Below, piece by piece: positions 20,776 to 30,446 of a stretch of 33,580 nucleotides of DNA. This DNA is from a virus: positions 1 to 33,580 of IMG/VR virus record IMGVR_UViG_3300035633_000040; one strand, written 5' to 3'. Numbering within the stretch: the first letter of the stretch is position 1; the number at the start of each line of letters is the position of its first letter. The position numbers and the translations under genes were made by a program. The notes under the pieces were generated by a model. It searched no databases and was not told the DNA's origin. It saw only the letters and a program-made list of their open reading frames with translations.

Positions 20776-21357
20776 TTAGATGGTCTTTATCTCATCAATT
20801 TTCGCGCCGCTAATGTCCCCGGTTGAGTCTTGTGCGTCCGGTGTCACGGTCACAAATGCGGCCGGCAACCCTTGAATGGCCGGACCTCCCGGAATGTATT
20901 GACTTGCAAAATCTTGAACCTCTCCCTTGAAATCATTGAATGCTTGAACTAATGCATCATGATCATCTTTCAATTGATTGTACGCCGTTTCAAGTTCTGA
21001 ATATCTCACCATAAAATCGGTGTCTCCACCGACCTCCATGGTGCCATCATTTCTCATGATAATGTCAATCGACAATGTGTCTCCGGCTTCATTGGTTGAA
21101 AAAACTCGTTTTTCCCCAACATTAAGACCATCCAAAACAACCGGGTTCAAATACCCTATGATGACCGAGTTTCCACGTTCTCCGGTTGGCATGTGCAATG
21201 CTTTATAGCCGACCGGAACCAAGCTCTCATCCCCAAAAGAGGAAACAAGGAAAGAGGTTTGTGTGTCTACTTGACCAAACCTCACAATCTTAATCGCTCG
21301 AAAATCCTCCTCAATTAGATTCTCATTTGTGTCCGCTATTCTTGCCGCAATCATCAT
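20776..21357 (-). CDS. Baseplate spike protein (Mu gp45-like)
   Basis: A 193-residue protein with an OB-like N-terminal part: VDTQTSFLVSSFGDESLVPVG and GERGNSVIIGYLNP (about residues 30-72) have the pattern of Mu gp45/gpV-type spikes. A beta-helix-like tract DTLSIDIIMRNDGTMEVGGD (93-112) follows, then a coiled coil (YSELETAYNQLKDDHDALV) and a C-terminal tail. Such trimers form the membrane-piercing tip beneath the hub. It is coupled by ATGA to the hub gene, the usual P-45 arrangement. Confidence 0.75.
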   Translation of the reverse strand: MMIAARIADTNENLIEEDFRAIKIVRFGQVDTQTSFLVSSFGDESLVPVGYKALHMPTGERGNSVIIGYLNPVVLDGLNVGEKRVFSTNEAGDTLSIDIIMRNDGTMEVGGDTDFMVRYSELETAYNQLKDDHDALVQAFNDFKGEVQDFASQYIPGGPAIQGLPAAFVTVTPDAQDSTGDISGAKIDEIKTI

Positions 21358-22409
21358 ACATCAAAGAAGTTGACCGGGTCTTGGTCATTGTAGACCTCGG
21401 GAATTACACAATTGATTGATGCCGTCTCTTTTTGACTGTCAAAACTAAGTGACACCGACTCCACAAAGAACTTTGTTTTTTGAAACAAAAACAATCGTGG
21501 TGCCTCCACTTCAATCACGGTGTTTGGACGTATTATTTGACGATCTCGATCATTAACCCAATACCACCGATCCAACTCAATGTTGAGTTTTATGTTCTTG
21601 TACTCTTGAGCGGCGGCACGCCTTACCGCTTGACGCGTGTTGACATCCGTTCCGCTTGATTGCTCTTTCACGACTGATCGAAAAGTGTTGATAACAAATG
21701 GATTGTTGAATGTTTCTTGCGCTCGGTTGCTCCCTTTGATTTGAGATTGCTTTTGAACTGTGATGTCCGAATGCATCCCTTGACCGCTTGTTTGCAAATT
21801 CATTTTAATCCCGGGGGCTCCATCGATAAATGATGCAATCGGCTCGGATAAGGCCCCATTTTGAGCCAATACGATGTCCCCATTCGAATCATGGGTAAGA
21901 ATCAAATTCTTTTGGGCCGCCGTTTTGCTAATGAATCCCGCAACCGTTTCGTTTGTTTCGGCTGTTATTTTATTTATTACCTCATCCGCCACGGATGCGG
22001 CCTCATCTTGGACCACCAAACCAATCCCAAAAGGCGCAATGAGCTTTTCACATATTTGACGCAAAGTCAAACCACGCAACTCCAACGGGTATTCGGTCAC
22101 CGGAACATTGCTATCACCCAACACACCGCTTTTTGAATAACCCGAAAGAGTCACAAGTTCTTGAGCGGGTCCCGCCGGAAATGTGTTTCCAAGTCCGGTT
22201 CCCGTTATTAATATTTCACCGGTTTCAATATCTGTCAAGATCACCTCCGGGAATGAAAGTGGCTTGAACAATTGAACGTGATCCGGGTTTTGATCGTCAA
22301 AATATGCTTGCAAAGAAAAGGTTGATCCAATCTTGTCATAATTTAATTGAACCGATCCCGATTGGAAAAACTCAAAGTCTCTCCCCGATATGTTAAGTTT
22401 GACCGCCAT
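21354..22409 (-). CDS. Baseplate hub protein (Mu gp44/P, gpD-like)
   Basis: A 351-residue protein with the hub layout: an N-terminal beta domain including PLSFPEVILTDIETGEILITG (about residues 49-69), a LysM-less middle with LRGLTLRQICEKLIAPFGI (110-128), the VAGFISKTAAQKNLILTHDSNG segment (156-177) typical of hub proteins, and a C-terminal beta region preceding VSLSFDSQKETASINCV (about 322-338). It makes the ring linking tail tube and spike in contractile tails. It lies between the gpN-like gene and the spike gene. Confidence 0.8.
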   Translation of the reverse strand: MAVKLNISGRDFEFFQSGSVQLNYDKIGSTFSLQAYFDDQNPDHVQLFKPLSFPEVILTDIETGEILITGTGLGNTFPAGPAQELVTLSGYSKSGVLGDSNVPVTEYPLELRGLTLRQICEKLIAPFGIGLVVQDEAASVADEVINKITAETNETVAGFISKTAAQKNLILTHDSNGDIVLAQNGALSEPIASFIDGAPGIKMNLQTSGQGMHSDITVQKQSQIKGSNRAQETFNNPFVINTFRSVVKEQSSGTDVNTRQAVRRAAAQEYKNIKLNIELDRWYWVNDRDRQIIRPNTVIEVEAPRLFLFQKTKFFVESVSLSFDSQKETASINCVIPEVYNDQDPVNFFDV

Positions 22410-22411
22410 TT

Positions 22412-23650
22412 TTACACATAATATCTCAAAAGACGACCTTTCTTGAGCAACAACAACTCATTCAATCCAATCTCATTTGTGGCGATAAACTCCGCCAATC
22501 TTTCGTCGGCCTGATCTAAACCATAAACTCGATGACATTCAATCACCGGATTTGAATCATCTTGAAGGGTCAAAACAAACTCGGTGCGACTATCAAAAGC
22601 AATCTCAAAAAGGCGAGACAAAGCGGTGACCACGGTGTTGTTTAACTGAAAGATCACGTCCGGGTTTGGCGCATAGCTTGTTGATTGCTCTTGGCTCTCT
22701 GTAATTAATGAGTCAATGGTTTCAATATAAAATGCATTGAACTCCAAAATCTCATTTATAACGTTGTCAACTTGCGGCTTGTTGTCATATCCGAAATTGT
22801 CTAATTGACTAATTGCGGCAATACATTGAGCACTCACAAAGGCCGCTCCGTTTGTTTCCAAATACACTTTTTGGTTTGGACTTAACCCGGTAAGATTTCC
22901 CAACACCGCAACGGTGTCCTCAAATTGACTCCTCAACAAATCCAACCTTGACTCAACGTCCGCCAAAATTTGAAACGGAAAGTTGATCACTTCTTGCACG
23001 GCTCGAATGGCCGCCCCGGCATCGCTGATTGCGTTGGCCACGGCGTTTTGAGCATTACGAATTGCGTTCCTAAATTGCGATGCTTGTAATGTGTCCGTGA
23101 TCCTGTCAAGGGTGCTCGCCTCATACCGGTCAATGTCTGCTTGTATCTCCGCAACCTCGGCGGCTTGTAGGTTGTCAACACTTGCCTCGTAATTATCCGC
23201 CCCGGTTGTGTCGGTCAATGTCTTGGCCCCAAAAACAAGGTCAATTCCATTCTCACCGGCAACCGGAAAAATGCCAATGATGGTCTCAATGACCGTTCCG
23301 GTGATTTTGGTTTCATTATACCTTGAATTATCAAAGTTTAATGATTGAGGTTGAACCACAATTTCATCATACATGGGATGACGAATGGTCCATGGCCGTT
23401 GATCGTTGCAAGAAATTCGGAATGTCTCTTGAACATCCAAATGATCATCTCCATTGAAATAAATTTCAATATTGAATTTCCTCCCTTTGGGTCGTCTTTT
23501 TCTGACCAACGTTCCATCAATATCCGCAAACTCAAACGTTGCAACGTTGTAATCCTGAATATATGAGGCATTCAAAAATTGTGGCCGGTATTGACGACCA
23601 TCCCCCGTTTGAACAATTATTTGCGTTTGTATCCGTTCAACCCAACTCAT
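22412..23650 (-). CDS. DNA-circularisation/Mu gpN-like tail protein
   Basis: The N-terminal 120 residues fit the DNA_circ_N pattern: WVERIQTQIIVQTGDGR start, VATFEFADIDGTLVRKRRPKGRKFNIEIYF (described by FEF...KGRKF) and GDDHLDVQETFRISCN, then WTIRHPMYDEIVVQPQ. In Mu, gpN is an early baseplate protein; despite the family name no DNA role is implied here. The remainder is helical with several coiled-coil-like parts (about residues 165-330). It precedes the hub by two bases and follows the minor tail gene by ATGA. Confidence 0.7.
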   Translation of the reverse strand: MSWVERIQTQIIVQTGDGRQYRPQFLNASYIQDYNVATFEFADIDGTLVRKRRPKGRKFNIEIYFNGDDHLDVQETFRISCNDQRPWTIRHPMYDEIVVQPQSLNFDNSRYNETKITGTVIETIIGIFPVAGENGIDLVFGAKTLTDTTGADNYEASVDNLQAAEVAEIQADIDRYEASTLDRITDTLQASQFRNAIRNAQNAVANAISDAGAAIRAVQEVINFPFQILADVESRLDLLRSQFEDTVAVLGNLTGLSPNQKVYLETNGAAFVSAQCIAAISQLDNFGYDNKPQVDNVINEILEFNAFYIETIDSLITESQEQSTSYAPNPDVIFQLNNTVVTALSRLFEIAFDSRTEFVLTLQDDSNPVIECHRVYGLDQADERLAEFIATNEIGLNELLLLKKGRLLRYYV

Positions 23651-24405
23651 AATCGATCCAATTGTTTCTTGATCTCTAATTTATAGATATTATGAATCCG
23701 TTTCATGGACGTGTTGGCCGCTCTCTTTGTGAACGGAACTCCCTTGACGGACACGGAACGACCATCTTTGATCGTGTAAAGTGGTTCAACTTTCAAATTG
23801 AACTCCCTTGTCTTGATGCTTGAACCTCCTTTTTTAATACGATAAAGGATTTCTTTTCCATCATCTCTCCGGTGTTTCACAAACGCCTCGGCACCTTTCT
23901 TTTTAATTGCATAGATGGCCGTTTTGACAAACCGTTGACGGTTGTTTTTACCACGAGAATCCCGAGTGTCATACGCGCCTTTTATGGAGCCAATTCGGTT
24001 GACCTTTCGGACCATCTTGGCATTGTTCTTTGATGATCTTGCCGTGTCCAATGGGATCAATGTTCGACCGCCAATCGTTCCTCCCAATTGTTGTTGCTTC
24101 ATGTCCAACCCGGCTTGCTCCGGGGCTCCTCCTCTTTTGCCTGATGTCATACCAACAACCGCTTGCATCTTGTCGATCCTATATCCTCCGGCTTTACTTA
24201 CACCTGAGAACGCTCGGACAAATCCTTTTGATCTGATGGTGAAAGACTTGGTGAACTCGTCGGGCAATGTCTTTTGCTTTACATCAAAGGCCAAAGTGTT
24301 GAGGGTGTTCCGTATTGCAAAAGGGACGCCCTTGCGGTTCATCCCTTCCAACTTGTCGGTAAACCTCACCAACTCCTCGGACCCTATGTTTAATTGAAAA
24401 GCCAT
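23647..24405 (-). CDS. Minor tail / tail-completion-like protein, 252 aa
   Basis: A very basic protein beginning MAFQLNIGSEELVRFTDKLE, followed by VPFAIRNTLNTLAFDVKQKT (residues 27-46), the pattern of gpZ- and gp10-like minor tail proteins in which an alanine/asparagine-rich helix binds the tail tube end. The C-terminal half contains many Lys/Arg clusters (KKKGAEAFVKHRRDDGK). It sits among baseplate genes; coupling to gpN-like gene by ATGA. The exact role is inferred. Confidence 0.5.
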   Translation of the reverse strand: MAFQLNIGSEELVRFTDKLEGMNRKGVPFAIRNTLNTLAFDVKQKTLPDEFTKSFTIRSKGFVRAFSGVSKAGGYRIDKMQAVVGMTSGKRGGAPEQAGLDMKQQQLGGTIGGRTLIPLDTARSSKNNAKMVRKVNRIGSIKGAYDTRDSRGKNNRQRFVKTAIYAIKKKGAEAFVKHRRDDGKEILYRIKKGGSSIKTREFNLKVEPLYTIKDGRSVSVKGVPFTKRAANTSMKRIHNIYKLEIKKQLDRL

Positions 24406-24408
24406 TTT

Positions 24409-25611
24409 TTATGAAACACCTATCAATTCAAGCAATCCAATATTTGCATTGTTTCGAATTATTAAGTCCTCCCCAATAACGATCAACGGGGAATCAAATT
24501 GAGTGGACAACCTCATGAATCTCCCGGTTGTTCCTCCTTGTGGAATCTCCGGGTCCTCATATGTTTCATCCGCCGTTGGTAAAACTCCGGCCGCAAGATT
24601 GTCAAAATCCCTCCACACATAGGTTCTAAACGATCCTTGTTGTGCAATTAAATCACCACGAAATAAAATAAATTGCACGTCCGAATTTCCTTGAATTGGA
24701 GAGTTGCCGTCATACTCTGCAATAAGATTTTCCGTTGTGCCATCATACACCCTCAAAATCTGACCATCCGAAACCCACATTTCATTCCGGCCATCATAAA
24801 ATTGCATGATCACATCACTCAAACTCCCCGTGAATGGAATGGTGTTTTGCACCGCCCATGCTCCACCAATGTCACGCGATTCAATGGCGTTCGCATTTAC
24901 ATTTGAAGTCACCCAAACTCTACTCGTTCCCGGATTGAACTCACATCGGGTTGCACCCGACAACAACACCTCATCAACAAAATTGCCGTTGTTGCTGTTT
25001 CGCCGTTGTAAAACTCCGCCTCTTGTAAATGCATCCGTAATCAAAATAAAACCAAACGCGTCGGCAATATCACGCGCCTCGTCAACCTCCGTGGCTCCGT
25101 TTCCTTTTGAGAATCTTTCAATGCTTTGAACTTGCCATAACGGCAAATCAAGTCTCAACAAATAAAAGTCCGGGTCCGTACTACTCGCCGAACTCCAAAC
25201 CATGTTAACCTCCGGGAATCCACCACCTTGAAACGTGGTCAACGCAATATTTCCATGAACATTCGCGGTTGCACTTGCGGGAGCCGGAAAATCCTTTGGA
25301 TTAAATGACTTTTGAAACTCAAACCGGTTTTGAAAACGATTCTCTTGTTGCTCTGTTATTTGATCCTCAATAAATGTTTGCAACGCCTCAAGAAACTGAA
25401 AACCATTCGACACGCTATCCGGCAAACCATTGAAGGCAACACCGGCCACGTTCATTAATCGATCAAAGAATTGCCAAAAGTCTCCAACCAACTCCTCATC
25501 CACGGGAGTTCCATCATTTGCACCGGCAACCGACTCGTCCCGGACTCGTCCTCCCGGAAAATTTCCATCCGGTGGATTGGTGTTGTCTAAATCTGTGATT
25601 GCTCTTGCCAT
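24409..25611 (-). CDS. Tail fibre protein, 400 aa
   Basis: The N terminus (ITDLDNTNPPDGNFPGGRVRDE, GTPVDEELVGDFWQFFDRLM and GLPDSVSNGFQFLEAL within residues 5-75) is a motif set seen in Bacteroidota phage tail fibres and probably attaches to the baseplate. The rest is beta-rich: a region with repeated aromatic strand starts (NEMWVSDGQILRVYDGTTENL, about 286-306) suggests a propeller- or jelly-roll-like binding domain. It is the second of several candidate receptor-binding proteins and directly follows the gp48-like/propeller gene. Confidence 0.65.
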   Translation of the reverse strand: MARAITDLDNTNPPDGNFPGGRVRDESVAGANDGTPVDEELVGDFWQFFDRLMNVAGVAFNGLPDSVSNGFQFLEALQTFIEDQITEQQENRFQNRFEFQKSFNPKDFPAPASATANVHGNIALTTFQGGGFPEVNMVWSSASSTDPDFYLLRLDLPLWQVQSIERFSKGNGATEVDEARDIADAFGFILITDAFTRGGVLQRRNSNNGNFVDEVLLSGATRCEFNPGTSRVWVTSNVNANAIESRDIGGAWAVQNTIPFTGSLSDVIMQFYDGRNEMWVSDGQILRVYDGTTENLIAEYDGNSPIQGNSDVQFILFRGDLIAQQGSFRTYVWRDFDNLAAGVLPTADETYEDPEIPQGGTTGRFMRLSTQFDSPLIVIGEDLIIRNNANIGLLELIGVS

Positions 25612-25614
25612 CTT

Positions 25615-27378
25615 TTATGTTATGATTTCATGTGGTACAATAGTAATTCCCTCACCAACTCGGCCTTTTGGAATATATGCAAAATTACCGAAAACCTCCC
25701 ACGATTGGCAATTTCCACCATCCGTGATTTGCGTGAAAATTTCAAGACGATCATTCGCCAAACTGATGTCTCTCACGTCCCAAACATAAAGTCCATCGCT
25801 ACTCATTACCGCAAGGAAATTTGATCTCCTCTTGGCACTATAAAAGAACGACTCACTTGTTGCTCCGGTCATAAGGAGCTTGCCAACAACGGGCAAACTC
25901 ACACTTGGATCGGTCATGTCAAACACAACCACTCCGGTTCCGTCGTCATCCGGGGAGTCAAGGATTCCAAACAATAAATTTCTTGAAAGGTCCGGCAATA
26001 AGTTTCTAAATATGCGAGAGCTATTGACCAAACTTGCACTTGATGTGTAAAGTAATTCCGGCGCGTTCGGTGTTCCAAGTCCCTCAACATCTAAAACTAA
26101 AACACCATCTCCGGGTCGTTCTCCCTTAAATAAATATCTCCCTTTTCCACTCAATGCCGTCGTAAAGGTTCCACCTGATCCCGGCGAATTAATATTTGTG
26201 ATTGTCGTGTTGGCCGGGTCCGCCCATTCAATATTTCCAAGATTTGGAAAACCGGTATAATGCGAAAAAATGTATCGTTGCGCCGGGGCTAATCCATCAT
26301 AAAGATGTTGACTCCTGATTGTGAAATTTCCGGTTGCAAGTGAGGCCCCCAACTCAACCGGGTTGACCGGGTCACTAACATCTAAAAACACATATCTTGA
26401 ATTTGATGATCCATTGGTGACAATCAAAATGTTCTCATCCGGCAAATATGAAACTCCCGAAATGTCATTGACTAATGCCGAAAAATCATTGGTGATGTCT
26501 TTGACAAATACCGGATTTTGAGGGTTCACACTTAAATCATAAATCAAAAATGACCCCGTGTTTGATCCACTTCCCGTGTGGACATAAAGATAATTTTCAA
26601 CCACATTGCATCCGAAACAATAATCATTGGCCGCAAATTCAGGTGGCAAAAACTCCACTTGTTGTTCCTCAATCATGATGAATGAGGGAACATAATTGAT
26701 CAACAAAAATCCCACGGTTTGAAGTGGCTTGACTTGCAAAATCAATTGCCGGAACTCATCTCTCCTTGCGGCGGGAACCTCGGCACCCTCTCCAAAAACT
26801 TGACCTCCAACAAAAAATGTGTGTTTTAAATCTGCTCCCGGGATAAACTCTTTGTCTCTCTCCTCATCAATAAAATTGGCAATTAAATCAACCTCAATTC
26901 CACCCGCCTCCAATTGACCAAGTTGGATTCCTTGACCAAGTTGGATTGTTGACGCGCCGGTGTAAAATGCCAAATTTGCCGGTGGTGTTGGGACCGGCTT
27001 GGTTTGCTCAAAAACAAACACCTCAAACCCGACTTGGTTCAATGCTCTTTCTAAATACAAATAATGTTGTCGGGCCGGTATGTCTCCGGGTGATTCATAC
27101 TTTCTTAAAATGGCCAACTTTCGATCCTCAAGGTCCGTGAATTGATTTGACCTAATTGCCAACCGTCTCTCCCAATTTGTCGCGTCCTCCTCTGTGAAAA
27201 AATCATTGTCCGGCAAGATTGAATTGAGCACGTCCAATGCGGCCTCATAAACTTCTTGCTCCGATGCTATGAGACCCCGATGAACTTTCTCAATTGTTGA
27301 ATCCTTACTAACGCGAAAAACTCTCCCGGTCGGGTAGAGTCTTTTTGTGAGAAATAAAAGGATTTCAAATATGCTCAT
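25615..27378 (-). CDS. gp48/YmfQ-like (DUF2313) tail protein fused to a beta-propeller, 587 aa
   Basis: I choose ATG 27378 (TGATG junction) over a GTG three bases earlier. The first about 215 residues match DUF2313 layout: an N-terminal LYPTGRVFRV, then LRKYESPGDIPARQHYLYLERALNQVGFEVFVFE (key elements SPGD and ALxxxGF), and QVKPLQTVGFLLI at the end, as in Mu gp48, which closes the baseplate wedge. From about residue 230 to 575 repeated strands such as SFLIYDLSVNPQNPVFV, YVFLDVSDPVNPVEL and VVVFDMTDPS give LVIVD-type propeller blades. The added propeller probably binds a surface ligand or cell receptor. Confidence 0.7.
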   Translation of the reverse strand: MSIFEILLFLTKRLYPTGRVFRVSKDSTIEKVHRGLIASEQEVYEAALDVLNSILPDNDFFTEEDATNWERRLAIRSNQFTDLEDRKLAILRKYESPGDIPARQHYLYLERALNQVGFEVFVFEQTKPVPTPPANLAFYTGASTIQLGQGIQLGQLEAGGIEVDLIANFIDEERDKEFIPGADLKHTFFVGGQVFGEGAEVPAARRDEFRQLILQVKPLQTVGFLLINYVPSFIMIEEQQVEFLPPEFAANDYCFGCNVVENYLYVHTGSGSNTGSFLIYDLSVNPQNPVFVKDITNDFSALVNDISGVSYLPDENILIVTNGSSNSRYVFLDVSDPVNPVELGASLATGNFTIRSQHLYDGLAPAQRYIFSHYTGFPNLGNIEWADPANTTITNINSPGSGGTFTTALSGKGRYLFKGERPGDGVLVLDVEGLGTPNAPELLYTSSASLVNSSRIFRNLLPDLSRNLLFGILDSPDDDGTGVVVFDMTDPSVSLPVVGKLLMTGATSESFFYSAKRRSNFLAVMSSDGLYVWDVRDISLANDRLEIFTQITDGGNCQSWEVFGNFAYIPKGRVGEGITIVPHEIIT

Positions 27379-28559
27379 CACGGATAAGTTACGCTAAGAA
27401 GAAACGGAATATCACCATCGGTGAACGTGATCGATGTTGTAATTAGAACGGAATCAACCACTAAATTGATGGTGTCGAAAGATTGGTTCCCGGAGAGCAC
27501 ATCTTGAATGATTGCAATCAAAACGTTCTTGTTGAGAACGTCGTTCTTATTGTCAAGAATATCCGCCGATTCAACAAACGGTCTCACGTTGTCAATCTCT
27601 GCTTTCAATGCATCAAATATTTGTGACTGAGTAACAATGTCAATGTTGTTTGAATTGACCACCTCAATCTCAACGTCTTTTGGAATAACGGGGAGAAAAT
27701 CAATATTAAAAACGCCCAATGGTCGTCGACCTCTTTCGTTTAATGGCTTTGTGTTGTCGGGATCAAACTCAACAACGGATTCAACGTCGGTCAAAATTTG
27801 AGCCGTCGGCGTTCCTTTTCCATCGGCGGAATCAACTTGGTTGGCTTCAACATACAACTCAATCTCAGCCGGAACACCGCTTTTTGCATAAGGGTAAACA
27901 AAACGAACACCTTGCGCATCCTGAGACCATAAACGATAATCCGTCGCGGCTCCTCCTTGTGGCTCTAATTGGAACGCGTCAATTGTTGCTTGACGATAGG
28001 ATTCAATATCCTCGGCCTCCAATGGAGTGGTGGTTTCCAAAGTCACCACCACCTCATCGGTGATGTTTAGCAATGGACTTGTGGAGGTTAATCGGTCACC
28101 GGTTTGCAATCTTGCCGTCAACCCGGCGGTCAATGCTCGAATCGTTAACGTGTCCGGGTTTGAATTTAAAGTAAAAGGATTGTCCACGATATAAAGCAAA
28201 CCGGGAGCACTTGAATCATCATTGGCTTTGAATGTAGTTCCCGCCGGGATGTTGGCTCCAACTTGGCCGTTCACTTGAACCTCATAAATCCCTTGAGTTG
28301 CCGGGAATGGTTCTCTCCCCAACTTTACACGACCAAATCTCTCAAGGGTTCCTCCGTTGGCCTCCGGGTCCGCCGTGTCAACAAATATGTTCTTTTGAAC
28401 ACTCGCAACACTCAACCACAATAATTGAATTTTAGCGGCTTGAACGGCGGCCAATGCTCGCAAAAATACCGGCCCAAAAATGGGAATGGTAATATTTAAC
28501 TCCGACTCAAGTTGAGAAATAATGGAGTCAAACAATTGTTTTGTGGTAGGAATTGCCAT
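27378..28559 (-). CDS. Baseplate J-like protein (Mu gp47-like)
   Basis: A 393-residue protein with the baseplate J pattern: an N-terminal helix-rich part followed by LERFGRVKLGREPFPATQGIYEVQVNG (residues about 69-95), the AGTTFKANDD segment, and the middle ESYRQATIDAFQLEPQGGAATDYRLWS (about 182-208) with VRFVYPYAKSGVPAEIELYV (about 213-232). J-like proteins form the wedge ring that triggers sheath contraction. It is preceded by a 74-residue gene and coupled to the gp48-like gene. Confidence 0.85.
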   Translation of the reverse strand: MAIPTTKQLFDSIISQLESELNITIPIFGPVFLRALAAVQAAKIQLLWLSVASVQKNIFVDTADPEANGGTLERFGRVKLGREPFPATQGIYEVQVNGQVGANIPAGTTFKANDDSSAPGLLYIVDNPFTLNSNPDTLTIRALTAGLTARLQTGDRLTSTSPLLNITDEVVVTLETTTPLEAEDIESYRQATIDAFQLEPQGGAATDYRLWSQDAQGVRFVYPYAKSGVPAEIELYVEANQVDSADGKGTPTAQILTDVESVVEFDPDNTKPLNERGRRPLGVFNIDFLPVIPKDVEIEVVNSNNIDIVTQSQIFDALKAEIDNVRPFVESADILDNKNDVLNKNVLIAIIQDVLSGNQSFDTINLVVDSVLITTSITFTDGDIPFLLSVTYP

Positions 28560-28562
28560 GGT

Positions 28563-28787
28563 TTATTTTTTCTTTTCCTCTGTTTTCTCTTGCTCTTTTT
28601 GATCCTCTTGCAACAACTCACTTGCTTTGTTCATCAACTCCACATTTGAGTCGGTGACAAATTTGATGTTCTGCAAGATCGCATCTAATGTGCGGGAATA
28701 TTTTCCCGGAACTTGATCAGCAAGATTTTTCAACACTTGCACATCTTGTGCGGGAATGAGATTCATTTGAATTGGTGAATTTTCCAT
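28563..28787 (-). CDS. Small helical protein, 74 aa
   Basis: A charged helical protein (LKNLADQVPGKYSRTLDAIL, then ELMNKASELLQEDQKEQEK) ending in a run of Lys/Glu. It lies three bases after the S74 fibre stop and three bases before the J gene. Such size and location fit a fibre-assembly chaperone or a small wedge protein, but there is no sequence support for either. Confidence 0.5.
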   Translation of the reverse strand: MENSPIQMNLIPAQDVQVLKNLADQVPGKYSRTLDAILQNIKFVTDSNVELMNKASELLQEDQKEQEKTEEKKK

Positions 28788-28790
28788 TTT

Positions 28791-30446
28791 TTATTTATCG
28801 ATTTTTTTTAAACGTTCATTTATTTCTTGAATTGCTTTGCAAAGAATGGCCGTCAATTTTCCATAATCAACACCTTTCAACCTTTCTTGATAACCATCAA
28901 CACTCACATCCACTATGATTTCAGGAATTAAAGATTCGACATCTTGAGCAATGAAACCGATTCCGTCCAAACCTGTTTTTTCCCATTTGAATTTTTTTGG
29001 TTTTAATTTCATGACGGTGTCTAAACCATATGAAATTGATTTGATCGATTTTTTTAGTGCTTTATCTGACGCAACCGCCGTGTCCACATATGTTTTTGTT
29101 GTAAGGGACAAAGGCGTTGCCCCGGCATCACTTGTATAATCGGCCGCGTAAATTATACCGGTTTGTGTTCCGGCTCCGTTTTTATCTCTGAATCTATTTC
29201 TCAAACTCCCCGAGCCGCCAACATAAAAATCCGCCTCACTTGAATTAAGGTATGCCCAATTCGTGGTCCCATCCGAACGACCTTCCAATTCGGCGGGGTT
29301 TCCCCCGGCGGTGTTGTTGACCTGAATGCCGAATTGCGTTGTTGCTCCTGAAATAAATGAAGTTAATTGAGCCCTTTGCGTTCCGTTATCAAATCCAAAT
29401 TGGACTTTTTCATTGCCGTTTGGATTTAGCCCAATCGCCAATTGTCCATTGATGTCGGCATTTAATCCACCCGTTCCCGCAAATATTTGAACCTCATTGT
29501 TTGTGTTTAGTGCATATATTCCCGCACCTTGTTGATCACTCTCAATGCTTGCTCCATTTGAGTCGATAGTGAAACGGCCGTTGCTTGACGATTCAAACGA
29601 AACGCCATTGTTGTTAAATGAATATTGACTATCCCCGGAATTAAAACGAAAACGAGTTAGTGTCGACGTGAAACGGTGTTGAGTTTGTTGACTTGAATCC
29701 TCAACTCTAAACTCATTTCCATCCAACTCAATAATCCTCAATGCGTTTAAATCTTGCCCGACCGCAAGAACATCATTGATTCCCGGGGTTGATCCCCCGG
29801 ATTGAGCGTCAACATAAGCCTTGGAGGCAAGAGTAAGAGGATCGGCACCCGCGTCAAATGTTGGGTCGGCTCCGACATATCGAATTCCTTTTTTGTTGCC
29901 CGGTGCAAATCCGTCCGTGTATCTTAAACCATCACCATCGTTTAATTCCAAAAAGTGGAAAAAACCACTTGTGTTCAAACTGATCGATGATCCGGTGTAT
30001 TGTGTGAAAACATTTCCTCCAATTGACAAAGACTGATTGGTGAGAATGTTGATTGATGAAATTGACGAGATGTCATTTCCGGTGTCCAAAACTTGTTGGA
30101 GGGTTTGTGATCCTCCTCCGGCGGTATCCAACTCATCTTTCAATTCTTGGATGGCACCTTGAACGTTCCCGGATGTGATTGTGAGATAAGGCGTGAACGT
30201 GACATTTAAGGCATCTCCACCGGTGTTGTCAATCTTGGTGTTCAAATCCTCAAGTGCTTGTTGTACCGATCCACTAAACGTGTCGAACGGAACAATTTGA
30301 ACCTCCGTGGAGGATGGCAAAAAGAATGTTCGAAGTCCGGTTAAATCCTGTTTCCGGGCAACTTGTCCGGGAGCCAACGCAATCTCCTCCGCTCCGGTAA
30401 TTGGTCCGGCGAAAGGTGTCAGTTCATCAATTCTTATTAGTGCCAT
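28791..30446 (-). CDS. Tail fibre/spike with C-terminal S74 intramolecular chaperone, 551 aa
   Basis: The last 92 residues (about 460-551) are an S74 endosialidase-type chaperone: SDKALKKSIKSISYGLDTV, LKPKKFKWEKTG, IGFIAQDVESLIPE and the terminal ILCKAIQEINERLKKI coiled coil. In this family the domain trimerises the fibre and cuts itself off with a Ser-Lys dyad, here likely Ser460 and Lys465. The preceding part is beta-rich, with repeated TFDAGADPLTLASKAYVDAQ- and YTSDAGATPLSLTTKTYVDT-like segments of trimeric phage fibres. The N terminus (IRIDELTPFAGPITGAEEIALA) probably mounts it to the baseplate. Confidence 0.8.
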   Translation of the reverse strand: MALIRIDELTPFAGPITGAEEIALAPGQVARKQDLTGLRTFFLPSSTEVQIVPFDTFSGSVQQALEDLNTKIDNTGGDALNVTFTPYLTITSGNVQGAIQELKDELDTAGGGSQTLQQVLDTGNDISSISSINILTNQSLSIGGNVFTQYTGSSISLNTSGFFHFLELNDGDGLRYTDGFAPGNKKGIRYVGADPTFDAGADPLTLASKAYVDAQSGGSTPGINDVLAVGQDLNALRIIELDGNEFRVEDSSQQTQHRFTSTLTRFRFNSGDSQYSFNNNGVSFESSSNGRFTIDSNGASIESDQQGAGIYALNTNNEVQIFAGTGGLNADINGQLAIGLNPNGNEKVQFGFDNGTQRAQLTSFISGATTQFGIQVNNTAGGNPAELEGRSDGTTNWAYLNSSEADFYVGGSGSLRNRFRDKNGAGTQTGIIYAADYTSDAGATPLSLTTKTYVDTAVASDKALKKSIKSISYGLDTVMKLKPKKFKWEKTGLDGIGFIAQDVESLIPEIIVDVSVDGYQERLKGVDYGKLTAILCKAIQEINERLKKIDK

